The notes below the pieces were generated by a model. That model saw nothing but the letters and a program-made list of their open reading frames with translations. It made no database searches and was not told where the DNA came from. From Euwallacea fornicatus (lineage: Eukaryota > Arthropoda > Insecta > Coleoptera > Curculionidae), in NCBI RefSeq assembly GCF_040115645.1, contig NW_027096014.1, positions 806,001-870,000 of the forward strand: DNA of 64,000 bases. Direction: 5' to 3'. Position numbers and translations under genes: made by a program. This document shows positions 48,501 through 63,360 of this stretch, one piece after another. The first letter of the stretch is position 1; each line of letters starts with the position of its first letter.

Positions 48501-49632
48501 AAACACACAACTTTTGTGACTTTTCAAATTTTGAAGCTCGATAACTTCGGCAAATGAGTACCAAATTCCTTAAACAAAGTGCCAAATTAATCAGCTCGAC
48601 GAGGTTATGAAGATGTCACAACAGATCATGAGTACATCTTGTTGAACTTCCAAGAAAAATAGTACTTTATGTGCTCAAACACACAACTTTTGTGACTTTT
48701 CAAATTTTGAAGCTCGATAACTTCGGCAAATGAGTACCAAATTCCTTAAACAAAGTGCCAAATTAATCAGCTCGACGAGATCCTTAACATGACACAACAC
48801 ATCAGAATTGCATCTTGTTGAACTTCCCAGAAAAATAGTTCTTTATGTGCTCAAACACACAACTTTTGTGACTTTTCAAACTTTGAAGCTCGATAACTTT
48901 GGCAAATGTGGACCAAATTTGTTAACCAAAGTGTCAAATTAATCAGCTCGACGAGATCTTTAAAATGACACAACAATTCATGATTGCATCTTGTTGACTT
49001 TCCAAGAAAAATAGTACTTTATGTGCTCAAGCACACAACTTGTGTGACTTTTCAAAATTTGAAATTCGATAACTTCGGCAAATGAGGACCAAATTTGTTA
49101 AACAGAGTGTCAAATTAATCAGCTCGATGAGATCTTTAACATGACACGACACATCATGATTACATCTTGTTGAACTTCCAAGAAAAATAGTACTTTATGT
49201 GCTCAAACACACATATTTTGTGACTTTTCAAACTTTGAAGCTCGATAACTTTGGCAAATGTGGACCAAATTTGTTAACCAAAGTGTCAAATTAATCAGCT
49301 CGACGAGATCTTTAAAATGACACAACAATTCATGATTGCATCTTGTTGACTTTCCAAGAAAAATAGTACTTTATGTGCTCAAGCACACAACTTGTGTGAC
49401 TTTTCAAAATTTGAAGCTCGATAACTTCGGCAAATGAGGACCAAATTCCTTAAACTAAGTGTCAAATTAATCAGCTCGACGAGATCCTTTACATGACACA
49501 ACACATCAGAATTGCATCTTGTTGAACTTCCCAGAAAAATAGTTCTTTATGTGCTCAAACACACAACTTTTGTGACTTTTCCAATTTTGAAGCTCGATAG
49601 CTTCGGCAAAAGAAGACCAAATTTGTTAAACA
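45585..49632 (+). repeat. Domain 3 units, 6-mer plus 17-mer (m260-m282)
   Basis: 45585-46640 is F-G-H-I-J'-N*, a copy of 39425-40480 shifted by 35 monomers (6,160 bp), with the same AACCTCGG in H. 46641-49632 is H-I-M-O-P*-F/O-P*-F/O-G-E-F-G/F-G-H-I-J'-N*. Here B is missing, the dimer P*-F/O is doubled, and a type E monomer reappears at 48225. Confidence 0.83.
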
Positions 49633-52600
49633 AAGTGTCAAATTAATCAGCTCTACGAGATCTTTAACATGACACATCACATCAGAATTGCATCTTGTTG
49701 AATTTCCAAGAAAAATAGTACTTTATGTGCTCAAACACACAACTTTTGTGACTTTTCAAACTTTGAAGCTCGATAACTTCGGCAAATGTGGACCAAATTT
49801 GTTAAACAAAGTGTCAAATTAATCAGCGCGACGAGGTTATGAAGATGTCACAACACATCATGATTACATCTTGTTGAACTTCCAAGAAAAATAGTACTTT
49901 ATGTGCTCAAACACACATATTTTGTGACTTTTCAAAATTTGAAGCTCGATAACTTTGGCAAATGTGGACCAAATTTGTTAACCAAAGTGTCAAATTAATC
50001 AGCTCGACGAGATCTTTAAAATGACACAACAATTCATGATTGCATCTTGTTGACTTTCCAAGAAAAATAGTACTTTACGTGCTCAAACACACAACTTGTG
50101 TGACTTTTCAAACTTTGAAGCTCGATAGCTTCGGCAAATGAAGACCAAATTTGTTAAACAAAGTTTCAAATTAATCAGCTCGACGAGATTTTGAATATGT
50201 CACAACACATCATGATTACATCTTGTTGAACTTCCCAGAAAAATAGTTCTTTATGTGCTCAAACACACAACTTTTGTGACTTTTCCAATTTTGAAGCTCG
50301 ATAACTTCGGCAAATGAAGACCAAATTTGTTAAACAGAGTGTCAAATTAATCAGCTCGACGAGATTTTGAAGATGTCACAACACATCAGAATTGCATCTT
50401 GTTGACTTTCCAAGAAAAATAGTACTTTATGTGCTCAAACACACAACTTGTGTGACTTTTCAAAATTTGAAGCTCGATAACTTCGGCAAATGAGGACCAA
50501 ATTTGTTAAACAGAGTGTCAAATTAATCAGCTCGATGAGATCTTTAACATGACACGACACATCATGATTGCATCTTGTTGAATTTCCAAGAAAAATAGTA
50601 CTTTACGTGCTCAAACACACAACTTGTGTGACTTTTCAAACTTTGAAGCTCGATAGCTTCGGCAAATGAAGACCAAATTTGTTAAACAAAGTGTCAAATT
50701 AATCAGCTCGACGAGATTTTGAATATGTCACAACACATCATGATTACATCTTGTTGAACTTCCAAGAAAAATAGTACTTTATGTGCTCAAACAAACAACT
50801 TTTGTGACTTTTCAAACTTTGAAGCTCGATAGCTTCGGCAAATGAGGACCAAATTCCTTAAACAAAGTGTCAAATTAATCAGCTCGACGAGATTTTGAAT
50901 ATGTCACAACACATCATGATTACATCTTGTTGAACTTCCAAGAAAAATAGTACTTTATGTGTTCAAACACACAACTTTTGTGACTTTTGAATCTTTGAAG
51001 CTCGATAGCTTCGGCAAATGAAGACCAAATTTGTTATACAAAGTGTCAAATTAATCAGCTCGACGAGATTTTGAATATGTCACAACACATCATGATTGCA
51101 TCTTGTTGAATTTCCAAGAAAAATAGTACTTTACGTGCTCAAACACACAACTTTTGTGACTTTTCAAACTTTGAAGCTCGATAGCTTCGGCAAATGAAGA
51201 CCAAATTTGTTAAACAAAGTGTCAAATTAATCAGCTCGACGAGATATTGAATATGTCACAACACATCATGATTACATCTTGTTGAACTTCCAAGAAAAAT
51301 AGTACTTTATGTGCTCAAACAAACAACTTTTGTGACTTTTCAAACTTTGAAGCTCGATAGCTTCGGCAAATGAGGACCACATTCCTTAAACAAAGTGTCA
51401 AGTTAATCAGCTCGACGAGATATTTAACATGACACAACACATCAGAATTGCATCTTGTTGAACTTCCAAGAAAAATAGTACTTTATGTGCTCAAACACAC
51501 AACTTTTGTGACTTTTCAAATTTTGAAGCTCGATAACTTCGGCAAATGAGTACCAAATTCCTTAAACTAAGTGTCAAATTAATCAGCTCGACGAGATCCT
51601 TTACATGACACAACACATCAGAATTGCATCTTGTTGAACTTCCCAGAAAAATAGTTCTTTATGTGCTCAAACACACAACTTTTGTGACTTTTCCAATTTT
51701 GAAGCTCGATAGCTTCGGCAAAAGAAGACCAAATTTGTTAAACAAAGTGTCAAATTAATCAGCTCGACGAGATCTTTAACATGACACAACACATCAGAAT
51801 TGCATCTTGTTGAATTTCCAAGAAAAATAGTACTTTATGTGCTCAAACACACAACTTTTGTGACTTTTCAAACTTTGAAGCTCGATAACTTCGGCAAATG
51901 TGGACCAAATTTGTTAAACAAAGTGTCAAATTAATCAGCGCGACGAGGTTATGAAGATGTCACAACACATCATGATTACATCTTGTTGAACTTCCAAGAA
52001 AAATAGTACTTTATGTGCTCAAACACACATATTTTGTGACTTTTCAAACTTTGAAGCTCGATAACTTTGGCAAATGTGGACGAAATTTGTTAACCAAAGT
52101 GTCAAAGTAATCAGCTCGACGAGATCTTTAAAATGACACAACAATTCATGATTGCATCTTGTTGAACTTCCAACAAAAATAGTACTTTATGTGCTCAAAC
52201 ACACAACTTTTGTGACTTTTCAAACTTTGAAGCTCGATAACTTCGGCAAATGTGGACCAAATTTGTTAAACAAAGTGTCAAATTAATCAGCTCGACGAGG
52301 TTATGAAGATGTCACAACACATCATGATTACATCTTGTTGAACTTCCAAGAAAAATAGTACTTTATGTGCTCAAACACACAACTTTTGTGACTTTTCAAA
52401 CTTTGAAGCTCGATAACTTCGGCAAATGAGTACCAAATTCCTTAAACAAAGTGCCAAATTAATCAGCTCGACGAGATCCTTAACATGACACAACACATCA
52501 GAATTGGATCTTGTTGAACTTCCCAGAAAAATAGTTCTTTATGTGCTCAAACACACAACTTTTGTGACTTTTCAAACTTTGAAGCGCGATAGCTTCGGCA

Positions 52601-53680
52601 AATGAAGACCAAATTTGTTAAACAAAGTGTCAAATTAATTAGCTCGACGAGATCTTTAACATGACACAACACATCAGAATTGCATCTTGTTGAATTTCCA
52701 AGAAAAATAGTACTTTATGTGCTCAAACACACAACTTTTGTGACTTTTCAAACTTTGAAGCTCGATAACTTCGGCAAATGAGTACCAAATTCCTTAAACT
52801 AAGTGTCACATTAATCAGCTCGATGAGATCCTTTACATGACACAACACATCAGAATTGCATCTTGTTGAACTTCCCAGAAAAATAGTTCTTTATGTGCTC
52901 AAACACACAACTTTTGTGACTTTTCCAATTTTGAAGCTCGATAACTTCGGCAAATGAAGACCAAATTTGTTAAACAGAGTGTCAAATTAATCAGCTCGAC
53001 GAGATTTTGAAGATGTCACAACACATCACAATTGCATCTTGTTGACTTTCCAAGAAAAATAGTACTTTATGTGCTCAAACACACAACTTGTGTGACTTTT
53101 CAAAATTTGAAGCTCGATAACTTCGGCAAATGAGGACCAAATTTGTTAAACAGAGTGTCAAATTAATCAGCTCGATGAGATCTTTAACATGACACGACAC
53201 ATCATGATTACATCTTGTTGAACTTCCAAGAAAAATAGTACTTTATGTGTTCAAACACACAACTTTTGTGACTTTTGAATCTTTGAAGCTCGATAGCTTC
53301 GGCAAATGAAGACCAAATTTGTTATACAAAGTGTCAAATTAATCAGCTCGACGAGATTTTGAATATGTCACAACACATCATGATTGCATCTTGTTGAATT
53401 TCCAAGAAAAATAGTACTTTACGTGCTCAAACACACAACTTGTGTGACTTTTCAAACTTTGAAGCTCGATAGCTTCGGCAAATGAAGACCAAATTTGTTA
53501 AACAAAGTGTCAAATTAATCAGCTCGACGAGATTTTGAATATGTCACAACACATCATGATTACATCTTGTTGAACTTCCAAGAAAAATAGTACTTTATGT
53601 GCTCAAACAAACAACTTTTGTGACTTTTCAAACTTTGAAGCTCGATAGCTTCGGCAAATGAGGACCAAATTCCTTAAACA
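49633..53680 (+). repeat. Divergent block, first copy, 23 monomers (m283-m305)
   Basis: Begins S-W-T and continues with mosaic units combining U, V, K, L, N*, W, O-like and B-like parts. Block-specific variants include CAGCGCG, AAGTTTC, GATATTGAATATG, GACCACATTCC, GACGAAATT, GTCAAAGTAATC, GAATTGGATC, GAAGCGCG, AATTAGCTCG and GTCACATTAATC. It shows the greatest diversity between monomers in the window and no short-period HOR. Confidence 0.86.
49809..49984 (+). repeat. Monomer type W (m284)
   Basis: CAGCGCGACGAGGTTATG (T20G), ACACATCATGATTAC, ACACATATTTTG, CAAAATTTG, AACTTTGG, TGTGGACC and GTTAACC: an F-like front on an I-like back. Copies are m284, 296, 340 and 351. The m296 and m351 copies have TGTGGACG. 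Confidence 0.83.
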
Positions 53681-56600
53681 AAGTGTCAAATTAATCAGCT
53701 CGACGAGATCTTTAAAATGACACAACAATTCATGATTGCATCTTGTTGACTTTCCAAGAAAAATAGTACTTTATGTGCTCAAGCACACAACTTGTGTGAC
53801 TTTTCAAAATTTGAAATTCGATAACCTCGGCAAATGAGGACCAAATTTGTTAAACAGAGTGTCAAATTAATCAGCTCGATGAGATCTTTAACATGACACG
53901 ACACATCATGATTACATCTTGTTGAACTTCCAAGAAAAATAGTACTTTATGTGCTCAAACACACATATTTTGTGACTTTTCAAACTTTGAAGCTCGATAA
54001 CTTTGGCAAATGTGGACCAAATTTGTTAACCAAAGTGTCAAATTAATCAGCTCGACGAGATCTTTAAAATGACACAACAATTCATGATTGCATCTTGTTG
54101 ACTTTCCAAGAAAAATAGTACTTTATGTGCTCAAGCACACAACTTGTGTGACTTTTCAAAATTTGAAGCTCGATAACTTCGGCAAATGAGGACCAAATTC
54201 CTTAAACTAAGTGTCAAATTAATCAGCTCGACGAGATCCTTTACATGACACAACACATCAGAATTGCATCTTGTTGAACTTCCCAGAAAAATAGTTCTTT
54301 ATGTGCTCAAACACACAACTTTTGTGACTTTTCCAATTTTGAAGCTCGATAGCTTCGGCAAAAGAAGACCAAATTTGTTAAACAAAGTGTCAAATTAATC
54401 AGCTCGACGAGATCTTTAAAATGACACAACAATTCATGATTGCATCTTGTTGACTTTCCAAGAAAAATAGTACTTTATGTGCTCAAGCACACAACTTGTG
54501 TGACTTTTCAAAATTTGAAATTCGATAACTTCGGCAAATGAGGACCAAATTTGTTAAACAGAGTGTCAAATTAATCAGCTCGATGAGATCTTTAACATGA
54601 CACGACACATCATGATTACATCTTGTTGAACTTCCAAGAAAAATAGTACTTTATGTGCTCAAACACACATATTTTGTGACTTTTCAAACTTTGAAGCTCG
54701 ATAACTTTGGCAAATGTGGACCAAATTTGTTAACCAAAGTGTCAAATTAATCAGCTCGACGAGATCTTTAAAATGACACAACACATCAGAATTGCATCTT
54801 GTTGAATTTCCAAGAAAAATAGTACTTTATGTGCTCAAACACACAACTTTTGTGACTTTTCAAACTTTGAAGCTCGATAACTTCGGCAAATGAGTACCAA
54901 ATTCCTTAAACTAAGTGTCAAATTAATCAGCTCGACGAGATCTTTAACATGACACAACACATCAGAATTGCATCTTGTTGAATTTCCAAGAAAAATAGTA
55001 CTTTATGTGCTCAAACACACAACTTTTGTGACTTTTCAAACTTTGAAGCTCGATAACTTCGGCAAATGAGTACCAAATTCCTTAAACTAAGTGTCAAATT
55101 AATCAGCTCGACGAGATCCTTAACATGACACAACACATCAGAATTGCATCTTGTTGAACTTCCCAGAAAAATAGTTCTTTATGTGCTCAAACACACAACT
55201 TTTGTGACTTTTCAAACTTTGAAGCTCGATAACTTCGGCAAATGAGTACCAAATTCCTTAAACAAAATGCCAAATTAATCAGCTCGACGAGATCCTTAAC
55301 ATGACACAACACATCAGAATTGCATCTTGTTGAACTTCCAAGAAAAATAGTACTTTATGTGCTCAAACACACAACCTTTGTGACTTTTCAAACTTTGAAG
55401 CTCGATAACTTCGGCAAATGTGGACCAAATTTGTTAAACAAAGTGTCAAATTAATCAGCTCGACGAGGTTATGAAGATGTCACAACAGATCATGAGTACA
55501 TCTTGTTGAACTTCCCAGAAAAATAGTTCTTTATGTGCTCAAACACACAACTTTTGTGACTTTTCAAACTTTGAAGCTCGATAACTTCGGCAAATGAGTA
55601 CCAAATTCCTTAAACAAAATGCCAAATTAATCAGCTCGACGAGATCCTTAACATGACACAACACATCAGAATTGCATCTTGTTGAACTTCCAAGAAAAAT
55701 AGTACTTTATGTGCTCAAACACACAACCTTTGTGACTTTTCAAACTTTGAAGCTCGATAACTTCGGCAAATGTGGACCAAATTTGTTAAACAAAGTGTCA
55801 AATTAATCAGCTCGACGAGGTTATGAAGATGTCACAACAGATCATGAGTACATCTTGTTGAACTTCCAAGAAAAATAGTACTTTATGTGCTCAAACACAC
55901 AACTTTTGTGACTTTTCAAATTTTGAAGCTCGATAACTTCGGCAAATGAGTACCAAATTCCTTAAACAAAGTGCCAAATTAATCAGCTCGACGAGATCCT
56001 TAACATGACACAACACATCAGAATTGCATCTTGTTGAACTTCCCAGAAAAATAGTTCTTTATGTGCTCAAACACACAACTTTTGTGACTTTTCAAACTTT
56101 GAAGCTCGATAACTTTGGCAAATGTGGACCAAATTTGTTAACCAAAGTGTCAAATTAATCAGCTCGACGAGATCTTTAAAATGACACAACAATTCATGAT
56201 TGCATCTTGTTGAATTTCCAAGAAAAATAGTACTTTACGTGCTCAAACACACAACTTGTGTGACTTTTCAAATTTTGAAGCTCGATAACTTCGGCAAATG
56301 AGTACCAAATTCCTTAAACAAAGTGCCAAATTAATCAGCTCGACGAGATCCTTAACATGACACAACACATCAGAATTGCATCTTGTTGAACTTCCCAGAA
56401 AAATAGTTCTTTATGTGCTCAAACACACAACTTTTGTGACTTTTCAAACTTTGAAGCTCGATAACTTCGGCAAATGTGGACCAAATTTGTTAAACAAAGT
56501 GTCAAATTAATCAGCTCGACGAGGTTATGAAGATGTCACAACAGATCATGAGTACATCTTGTTGAACTTCCAAGAAAAATAGTACTTTATGTGCTCAAAC

Positions 56601-59488
56601 ACACAACTTTTGTGACTTTTCAAATTTTGAAGCTCGATAACTTCGGCAAATGAGTACCAAATTCCTTAAACAAAGTGCCAAATTAATCAGCTCGACGAGA
56701 TCCTTAACATGACACAACACATCAGAATTGCATCTTGTTGAACTTCCCAGAAAAATAGTTCTTTATGTGCTCAAACACACAACTTTTGTGACTTTTCAAA
56801 CTTTGAAGCTCGATAACTTTGGCAAATGTGGACCAAATTTGTTAACCAAAGTGTCAAATTAATCAGCTCGACGAGATCTTTAAAATGACACAACAATTCA
56901 TGATTGCATCTTGTTGACTTTCCAAGAAAAATAGTACTTTATGTGCTCAAGCACACAACTTGTGTGACTTTTCAAAATTTGAAATTCGATAACTTCGGCA
57001 AATGAGGACCAAATTTGTTAAACAGAGTGTCAAATTAATCAGCTCGATGAGATCTTTAACATGACACGACACATCATGATTACATCTTGTTGAACTTCCA
57101 AGAAAAATAGTACTTTATGTGCTCAAACACACATATTTTGTGACTTTTCAAACTTTGAAGCTCGATAACTTTGGCAAATGTGGACCAAATTTGTTAACCA
57201 AAGTGTCAAATTAATCAGCTCGACGAGATCTTTAAAATGACACAACAATTCATGATTGCATCTTGTTGACTTTCCAAGAAAAATAGTACTTTATGTGCTC
57301 AAGCACACAACTTGTGTGACTTTTCAAAATTTGAAGCTCGATAACTTCGGCAAATGAGGACCAAATTCCTTAAACTAAGTGTCAAATTAATCAGCTCGAC
57401 GAGATCCTTTACATGACACAACACATCAGAATTGCATCTTGTTGAACTTCCCAGAAAAATAGTTCTTTATGTGCTCAAACACACAACTTTTGTGACTTTT
57501 CCAATTTTGAAGCTCGATAGCTTCGGCAAAAGAAGACCAAATTTGTTAAACAAAGTGTCAAATTAATCAGCTCGACGAGATCTTTAAAATGACACAACAA
57601 TTCATGATTGCATCTTGTTGACTTTCCAAGAAAAATAGTACTTTATGTGCTCAAGCACACAACTTGTGTGACTTTTCAAAATTTGAAATTCGATAACTTC
57701 GGCAAATGAGGACCAAATTTGTTAAACAGAGTGTCAAATTAATCAGCTCGATGAGATCTTTAACATGACACGACACATCATGATTACATCTTGTTGAACT
57801 TCCAAGAAAAATAGTACTTTATGTGCTCAAACACACATATTTTGTGACTTTTCAAACTTTGAAGCTCGATAACTTTGGCAAATGTGGACCAAATTTGTTA
57901 ACCAAAGTGTCAAATTAATCAGCTCGACGAGATCTTTAAAATGACACAACACATCAGAATTGCATCTTGTTGAATTTCCAAGAAAAATAGTACTTTATGT
58001 GCTCAAACACACAACTTTTGTGACTTTTCAAACTTTGAAGCTCGATAACTTCGGCAAATGAGTACCAAATTCCTTAAACTAAGTGTCAAATTAATCAGCT
58101 CGACGAGATCTTTAACATGACACAACACATCAGAATTGCATCTTGTTGAATTTCCAAGAAAAATAGTACTTTATGTGCTCAAACACACAACTTTTGTGAC
58201 TTTTCAAACTTTGAAGCTCGATAACTTCGGCAAATGAGTACCAAATTCCTTAAACTAAGTGTCAAATTAATCAGCTCGACGAGATCCTTAACATGACACA
58301 ACACATCAGAATTGCATCTTGTTGAACTTCCCAGAAAAATAGTTCTTTATGTGCTCAAACACACAACTTTTGTGACTTTTCAAACTTTGAAGCTCGATAA
58401 CTTCGGCAAATGAGTACCAAATTCCTTAAACAAAATGCCAAATTAATCAGCTCGACGAGATCCTTAACATGACACAACACATCAGAATTGCATCTTGTTG
58501 AACTTCCAAGAAAAATAGTACTTTACGTGCTCAAACACACAACTTGTGTGACTTTTCAAATTTTGAAGCTCGATAACTTCGGCAAATGAGTACCAAATTC
58601 CTTAAACAAAGTGCCAAATTAATCAGCTCGACGAGATCCTTAACATGACACAACACATCAGAATTGCATCTTGTTGAACTTCCCAGAAAAATAGTTCTTT
58701 ATGTGCTCAAACACACAACTTTTGTGACTTTTCAAACTTTGAAGCTCGATAACTTCGGCAAATGTGGACCAAATTTGTTAACCAAAGTGTCAAATTAATC
58801 AGCTCGACGAGATCTTTAAAATGACACAACAATTCATGATTGCATCTTGTTGACTTTCCAAGAAAAATAGTACTTTATGTGCTCAAGCACACAACTTGTG
58901 TGACTTTTCAAAATTTGAAATTCGATAACTTCGGCAAATGAGGACCAAATTTGTTAAACAGAGTGTCAAATTAATCAGCTCGATGAGATCTTTAACATGA
59001 CACGACACATCATGATTACATCTTGTTGAACTTCCAAGAAAAATAGTACTTTATGTGCTCAAACACACATATTTTGTGACTTTTCAAACTTTGAAGCTCG
59101 ATAACTTTGGCAAATGTGGACCAAATTTGTTAACCAAAGTGTCAAATTAATCAGCTCGACGAGATCTTTAAAATGACACAACAATTCATGATTGCATCTT
59201 GTTGACTTTCCAAGAAAAATAGTACTTTATGTGCTCAAGCACACAACTTGTGTGACTTTTCAAAATTTGAAGCTCGATAACTTCGGCAAATGAGGACCAA
59301 ATTCCTTAAACTAAGTGTCAAATTAATCAGCTCGACGAGATCCTTTACATGACACAACACATCAGAATTGCATCTTGTTGAACTTCCCAGAAAAATAGTT
59401 CTTTATGTGCTCAAACACACAACTTTTGTGACTTTTCCAATTTTGAAGCTCGATAGCTTCGGCAAAAGAAGACCAAATTTGTTAAACA
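53681..59488 (+). repeat. Domain 3-type units between the divergent blocks (m306-m338)
   Basis: Order: H-I-J'-N*-H-I-M-B-O-P*-F/O-P*-F-G-Q-R-F-G-H-I-J'-N*-H-I-M-B-O-P/Q-G/R-H-I-J'-N*. The first H has AACCTCGG. The hybrid P/Q (58433-58608) starts AAATGCC and CCTTAAC but continues TTACGTG, CTTGTG and CAAATTTTG. The G/R hybrid that follows (58609-58784) starts AAGTGCC and ends AACTTCGG...GTTAACC. Confidence 0.85.
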
Positions 59489-62400
59489 AAGTGTCAAATT
59501 AATCAGCTCTACGAGATCTTTAACATGACACAACACATCAGAATTGCATCTTGTTGAATTTCCAAGAAAAATAGTACTTTATGTGCTCAAACACACAACT
59601 TTTGTGACTTTTCAAACTTTGAAGCTCGATAACTTCGGCAAATGTGGACCAAATTTGTTAAACAAAGTGTCAAATTAATCAGCGCGACGAGGTTATGAAG
59701 ATGTCACAACACATCATGATTACATCTTGTTGAACTTCCAAGAAAAATAGTACTTTATGTGCTCAAACACACATATTTTGTGACTTTTCAAAATTTGAAG
59801 CTCGATAACTTTGGCAAATGTGGACCAAATTTGTTAACCAAAGTGTCAAATTAATCAGCTCGACGAGATCTTTAAAATGACACAACAATTCATGATTGCA
59901 TCTTGTTGACTTTCCAAGAAAAATAGTACTTTACGTGCTCAAACACACAACTTGTGTGACTTTTCAAACTTTGAAGCTCGATAGCTTCGGCAAATGAAGA
60001 CCAAATTTGTTAAACAAAGTTTCAAATTAATCAGCTCGACGAGATTTTGAATATGTCACAACACATCATGATTACATCTTGTTGAACTTCCCAGAAAAAT
60101 AGTTCTTTATGTGCTCAAACACACAACTTTTGTGACTTTTCCAATTTTGAAGCTCGATAACTTCGGCAAATGAAGACCAAATTTGTTAAACAGAGTGTCA
60201 AATTAATCAGCTCGACGAGATTTTGAAGATGTCACAACACATCAGAATTGCATCTTGTTGACTTTCCAAGAAAAATAGTACTTTATGTGCTCAAACACAC
60301 AACTTGTGTGACTTTTCAAAATTTGAAGCTCGATAACTTCGGCAAATGAGGACCAAATTTGTTAAACAGAGTGTCAAATTAATCAGCTCGATGAGATCTT
60401 TAACATGACACGACACATCATGATTGCATCTTGTTGAATTTCCAAGAAAAATAGTACTTTACGTGCTCAAACACACAACTTGTGTGACTTTTCAAACTTT
60501 GAAGCTCGATAGCTTCGGCAAATGAAGACCAAATTTGTTAAACAAAGTGTCAAATTAATCAGCTCGACGAGATTTTGAATATGTCACAACACATCATGAT
60601 TACATCTTGTTGAACTTCCAAGAAAAATAGTACTTTATGTGCTCAAACAAACAACTTTTGTGACTTTTCAAACTTTGAAGCTCGATAGCTTCGGCAAATG
60701 AGGACCAAATTCCTTAAACAAAGTGTCAAATTAATCAGCTCGACGAGATTTTGAATATGTCACAACACATCATGATTACATCTTGTTGAACTTCCAAGAA
60801 AAATAGTACTTTATGTGTTCAAACACACAACTTTTGTGACTTTTGAATCTTTGAAGCTCGATAGCTTCGGCAAATGAAGACCAAATTTGTTAAACAAAGT
60901 GTCAAATTAATCAGCTCGACGAGATATTGAATATGTCACAACACATCATGATTACATCTTGTTGAACTTCCAAGAAAAATAGTACTTTATGTGCTCAAAC
61001 AAACAACTTTTGTGACTTTTCAAACTTTGAAGCTCGATAGCTTCGGCAAATGAGGACCACATTCCTTAAACAAAGTGTCAAGTTAATCAGCTCGACGAGA
61101 TATTTAACATGACACAACACATCAGAATTGCATCTTGTTGAACTTCCAAGAAAAATAGTACTTTATGTGCTCAAACACACAACTTTTGTGACTTTTCAAA
61201 TTTTGAAGCTCGATAACTTCGGCAAATGAGTACCAAATTCCTTAAACTAAGTGTCAAATTAATCAGCTCGACGAGATCCTTTACATGACACAACACATCA
61301 GAATTGCATCTTGTTGAACTTCCCAGAAAAATAGTTCTTTATGTGCTCAAACACACAACTTTTGTGACTTTTCCAATTTTGAAGCTCGATAGCTTCGGCA
61401 AAAGAAGACCAAATTTGTTAAACAAAGTGTCAAATTAATCAGCTCGACGAGATCTTTAACATGACACAACACATCAGAATTGCATCTTGTTGAATTTCCA
61501 AGAAAAATAGTACTTTATGTGCTCAAACACACAACTTTTGTGACTTTTCAAACTTTGAAGCTCGATAACTTCGGCAAATGTGGACCAAATTTGTTAAACA
61601 AAGTGTCAAATTAATCAGCGCGACGAGGTTATGAAGATGTCACAACACATCATGATTACATCTTGTTGAACTTCCAAGAAAAATAGTACTTTATGTGCTC
61701 AAACACACATATTTTGTGACTTTTCAAACTTTGAAGCTCGATAACTTTGGCAAATGTGGACGAAATTTGTTAACCAAAGTGTCAAAGTAATCAGCTCGAC
61801 GAGATCTTTAAAATGACACAACAATTCATGATTGCATCTTGTTGAACTTCCAAGAAAAATAGTACTTTATGTGCTCAAACACACAACTTTTGTGACTTTT
61901 CAAACTTTGAAGCTCGATAACTTCGGCAAATGTGGACCAAATTTGTTAAACAAAGTGTCAAATTAATCAGCTCGACGAGGTTATTAAGATGTCACAACAC
62001 ATCATGATTACATCTTGTTGAACTTCCAAGAAAAATAGTACTTTATGTGCTCAAACACACAACTTTTGTGACTTTTCAAACTTTGAAGCTCGATAACTTC
62101 GGCAAATGAGTACCAAATTCCTTAAACAAAGTGCCAAATTAATCAGCTCGACGAGATCCTTAACATGACACAACACATCAGAATTGGATCTTGTTGAACT
62201 TCCCAGAAAAATAGTTCTTTATGTGCTCAAACACACAACTTTTGTGACTTTTCAAACTTTGAAGCGCGATAGCTTCGGCAAATGAAGACCAAATTTGTTA
62301 AACAAAGTGTCAAATTAATTAGCTCGACGAGATCTTTAACATGACACAACACATCAGAATTGCATCTTGTTGAATTTCCAAGAAAAATAGTACTTTATGT

Positions 62401-63360
62401 GCTCAAACACACAACTTTTGTGACTTTTCAAACTTTGAAGCTCGATAACTTCGGCAAATGAGTACCAAATTCCTTAAACTAAGTGTCACATTAATCAGCT
62501 CGATGAGATCCTTTACATGACACAACACATCAGAATTGCATCTTGTTGAACTTCCCAGAAAAATAGTTCTTTATGTGCTCAAACACACAACTTTTGTGAC
62601 TTTTCCAATTTTGAAGCTCGATAACTTCGGCAAATGAAGACCAAATTTGTTAAACAGAGTGTCAAATTAATCAGCTCGACGAGATTTTGAAGATGTCACA
62701 ACACATCAGAATTGCATCTTGTTGACTTTCCAAGAAAAATAGTACTTTATGTGCTCAAACACACAACTTGTGTGACTTTTCAAAATTTGAAGCTCGATAA
62801 CTTCGGCAAATGAGGACCAAATTTGTTAAACAGAGTGTCAAATTAATCAGCTCGATGAGATCTTTAACATGACACGACACATCATGATTACATCTTGTTG
62901 AACTTCCAAGAAAAATAGTACTTTATGTGTTCAAACACACAACTTTTGTGACTTTTGAATCTTTGAAGCTCGATAGCTTCGGCAAATGAAGACCAAATTT
63001 GTTATACAAAGTGTCAAATTAATCAGCTCGACGAGATTTTGAATATGTCACAACACATCATGATTGCATCTTGTTGAATTTCCAAGAAAAATAGTACTTT
63101 ACGTGCTCAAACACACAACTTGTGTGACTTTTCAAACTTTGAAGCTCGATAGCTTCGGCAAATGAAGACCAAATTTGTTAAACAAAGTGTCAAATTAATC
63201 AGCTCGACGAGATTTTGAATATGTCACAACACATCATGATTACATCTTGTTGAACTTCCAAGAAAAATAGTACTTTATGTGCTCAAACAAACAACTTTTG
63301 TGACTTTTCAAACTTTGAAGCTCGATAGCTTCGGCAAATGAGGACCAAATTCCTTAAACA
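59489..63360 (+). repeat. Divergent block, second copy, 22 monomers (m339-m360)
   Basis: Matches 49633-53680 monomer by monomer, displaced by 9,856 bp up to m346 and by 9,680 bp after it. m346 (60721-60896) replaces two monomers of the first copy (50865-51216). All the rare block-specific variants are shared. Confidence 0.9.
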
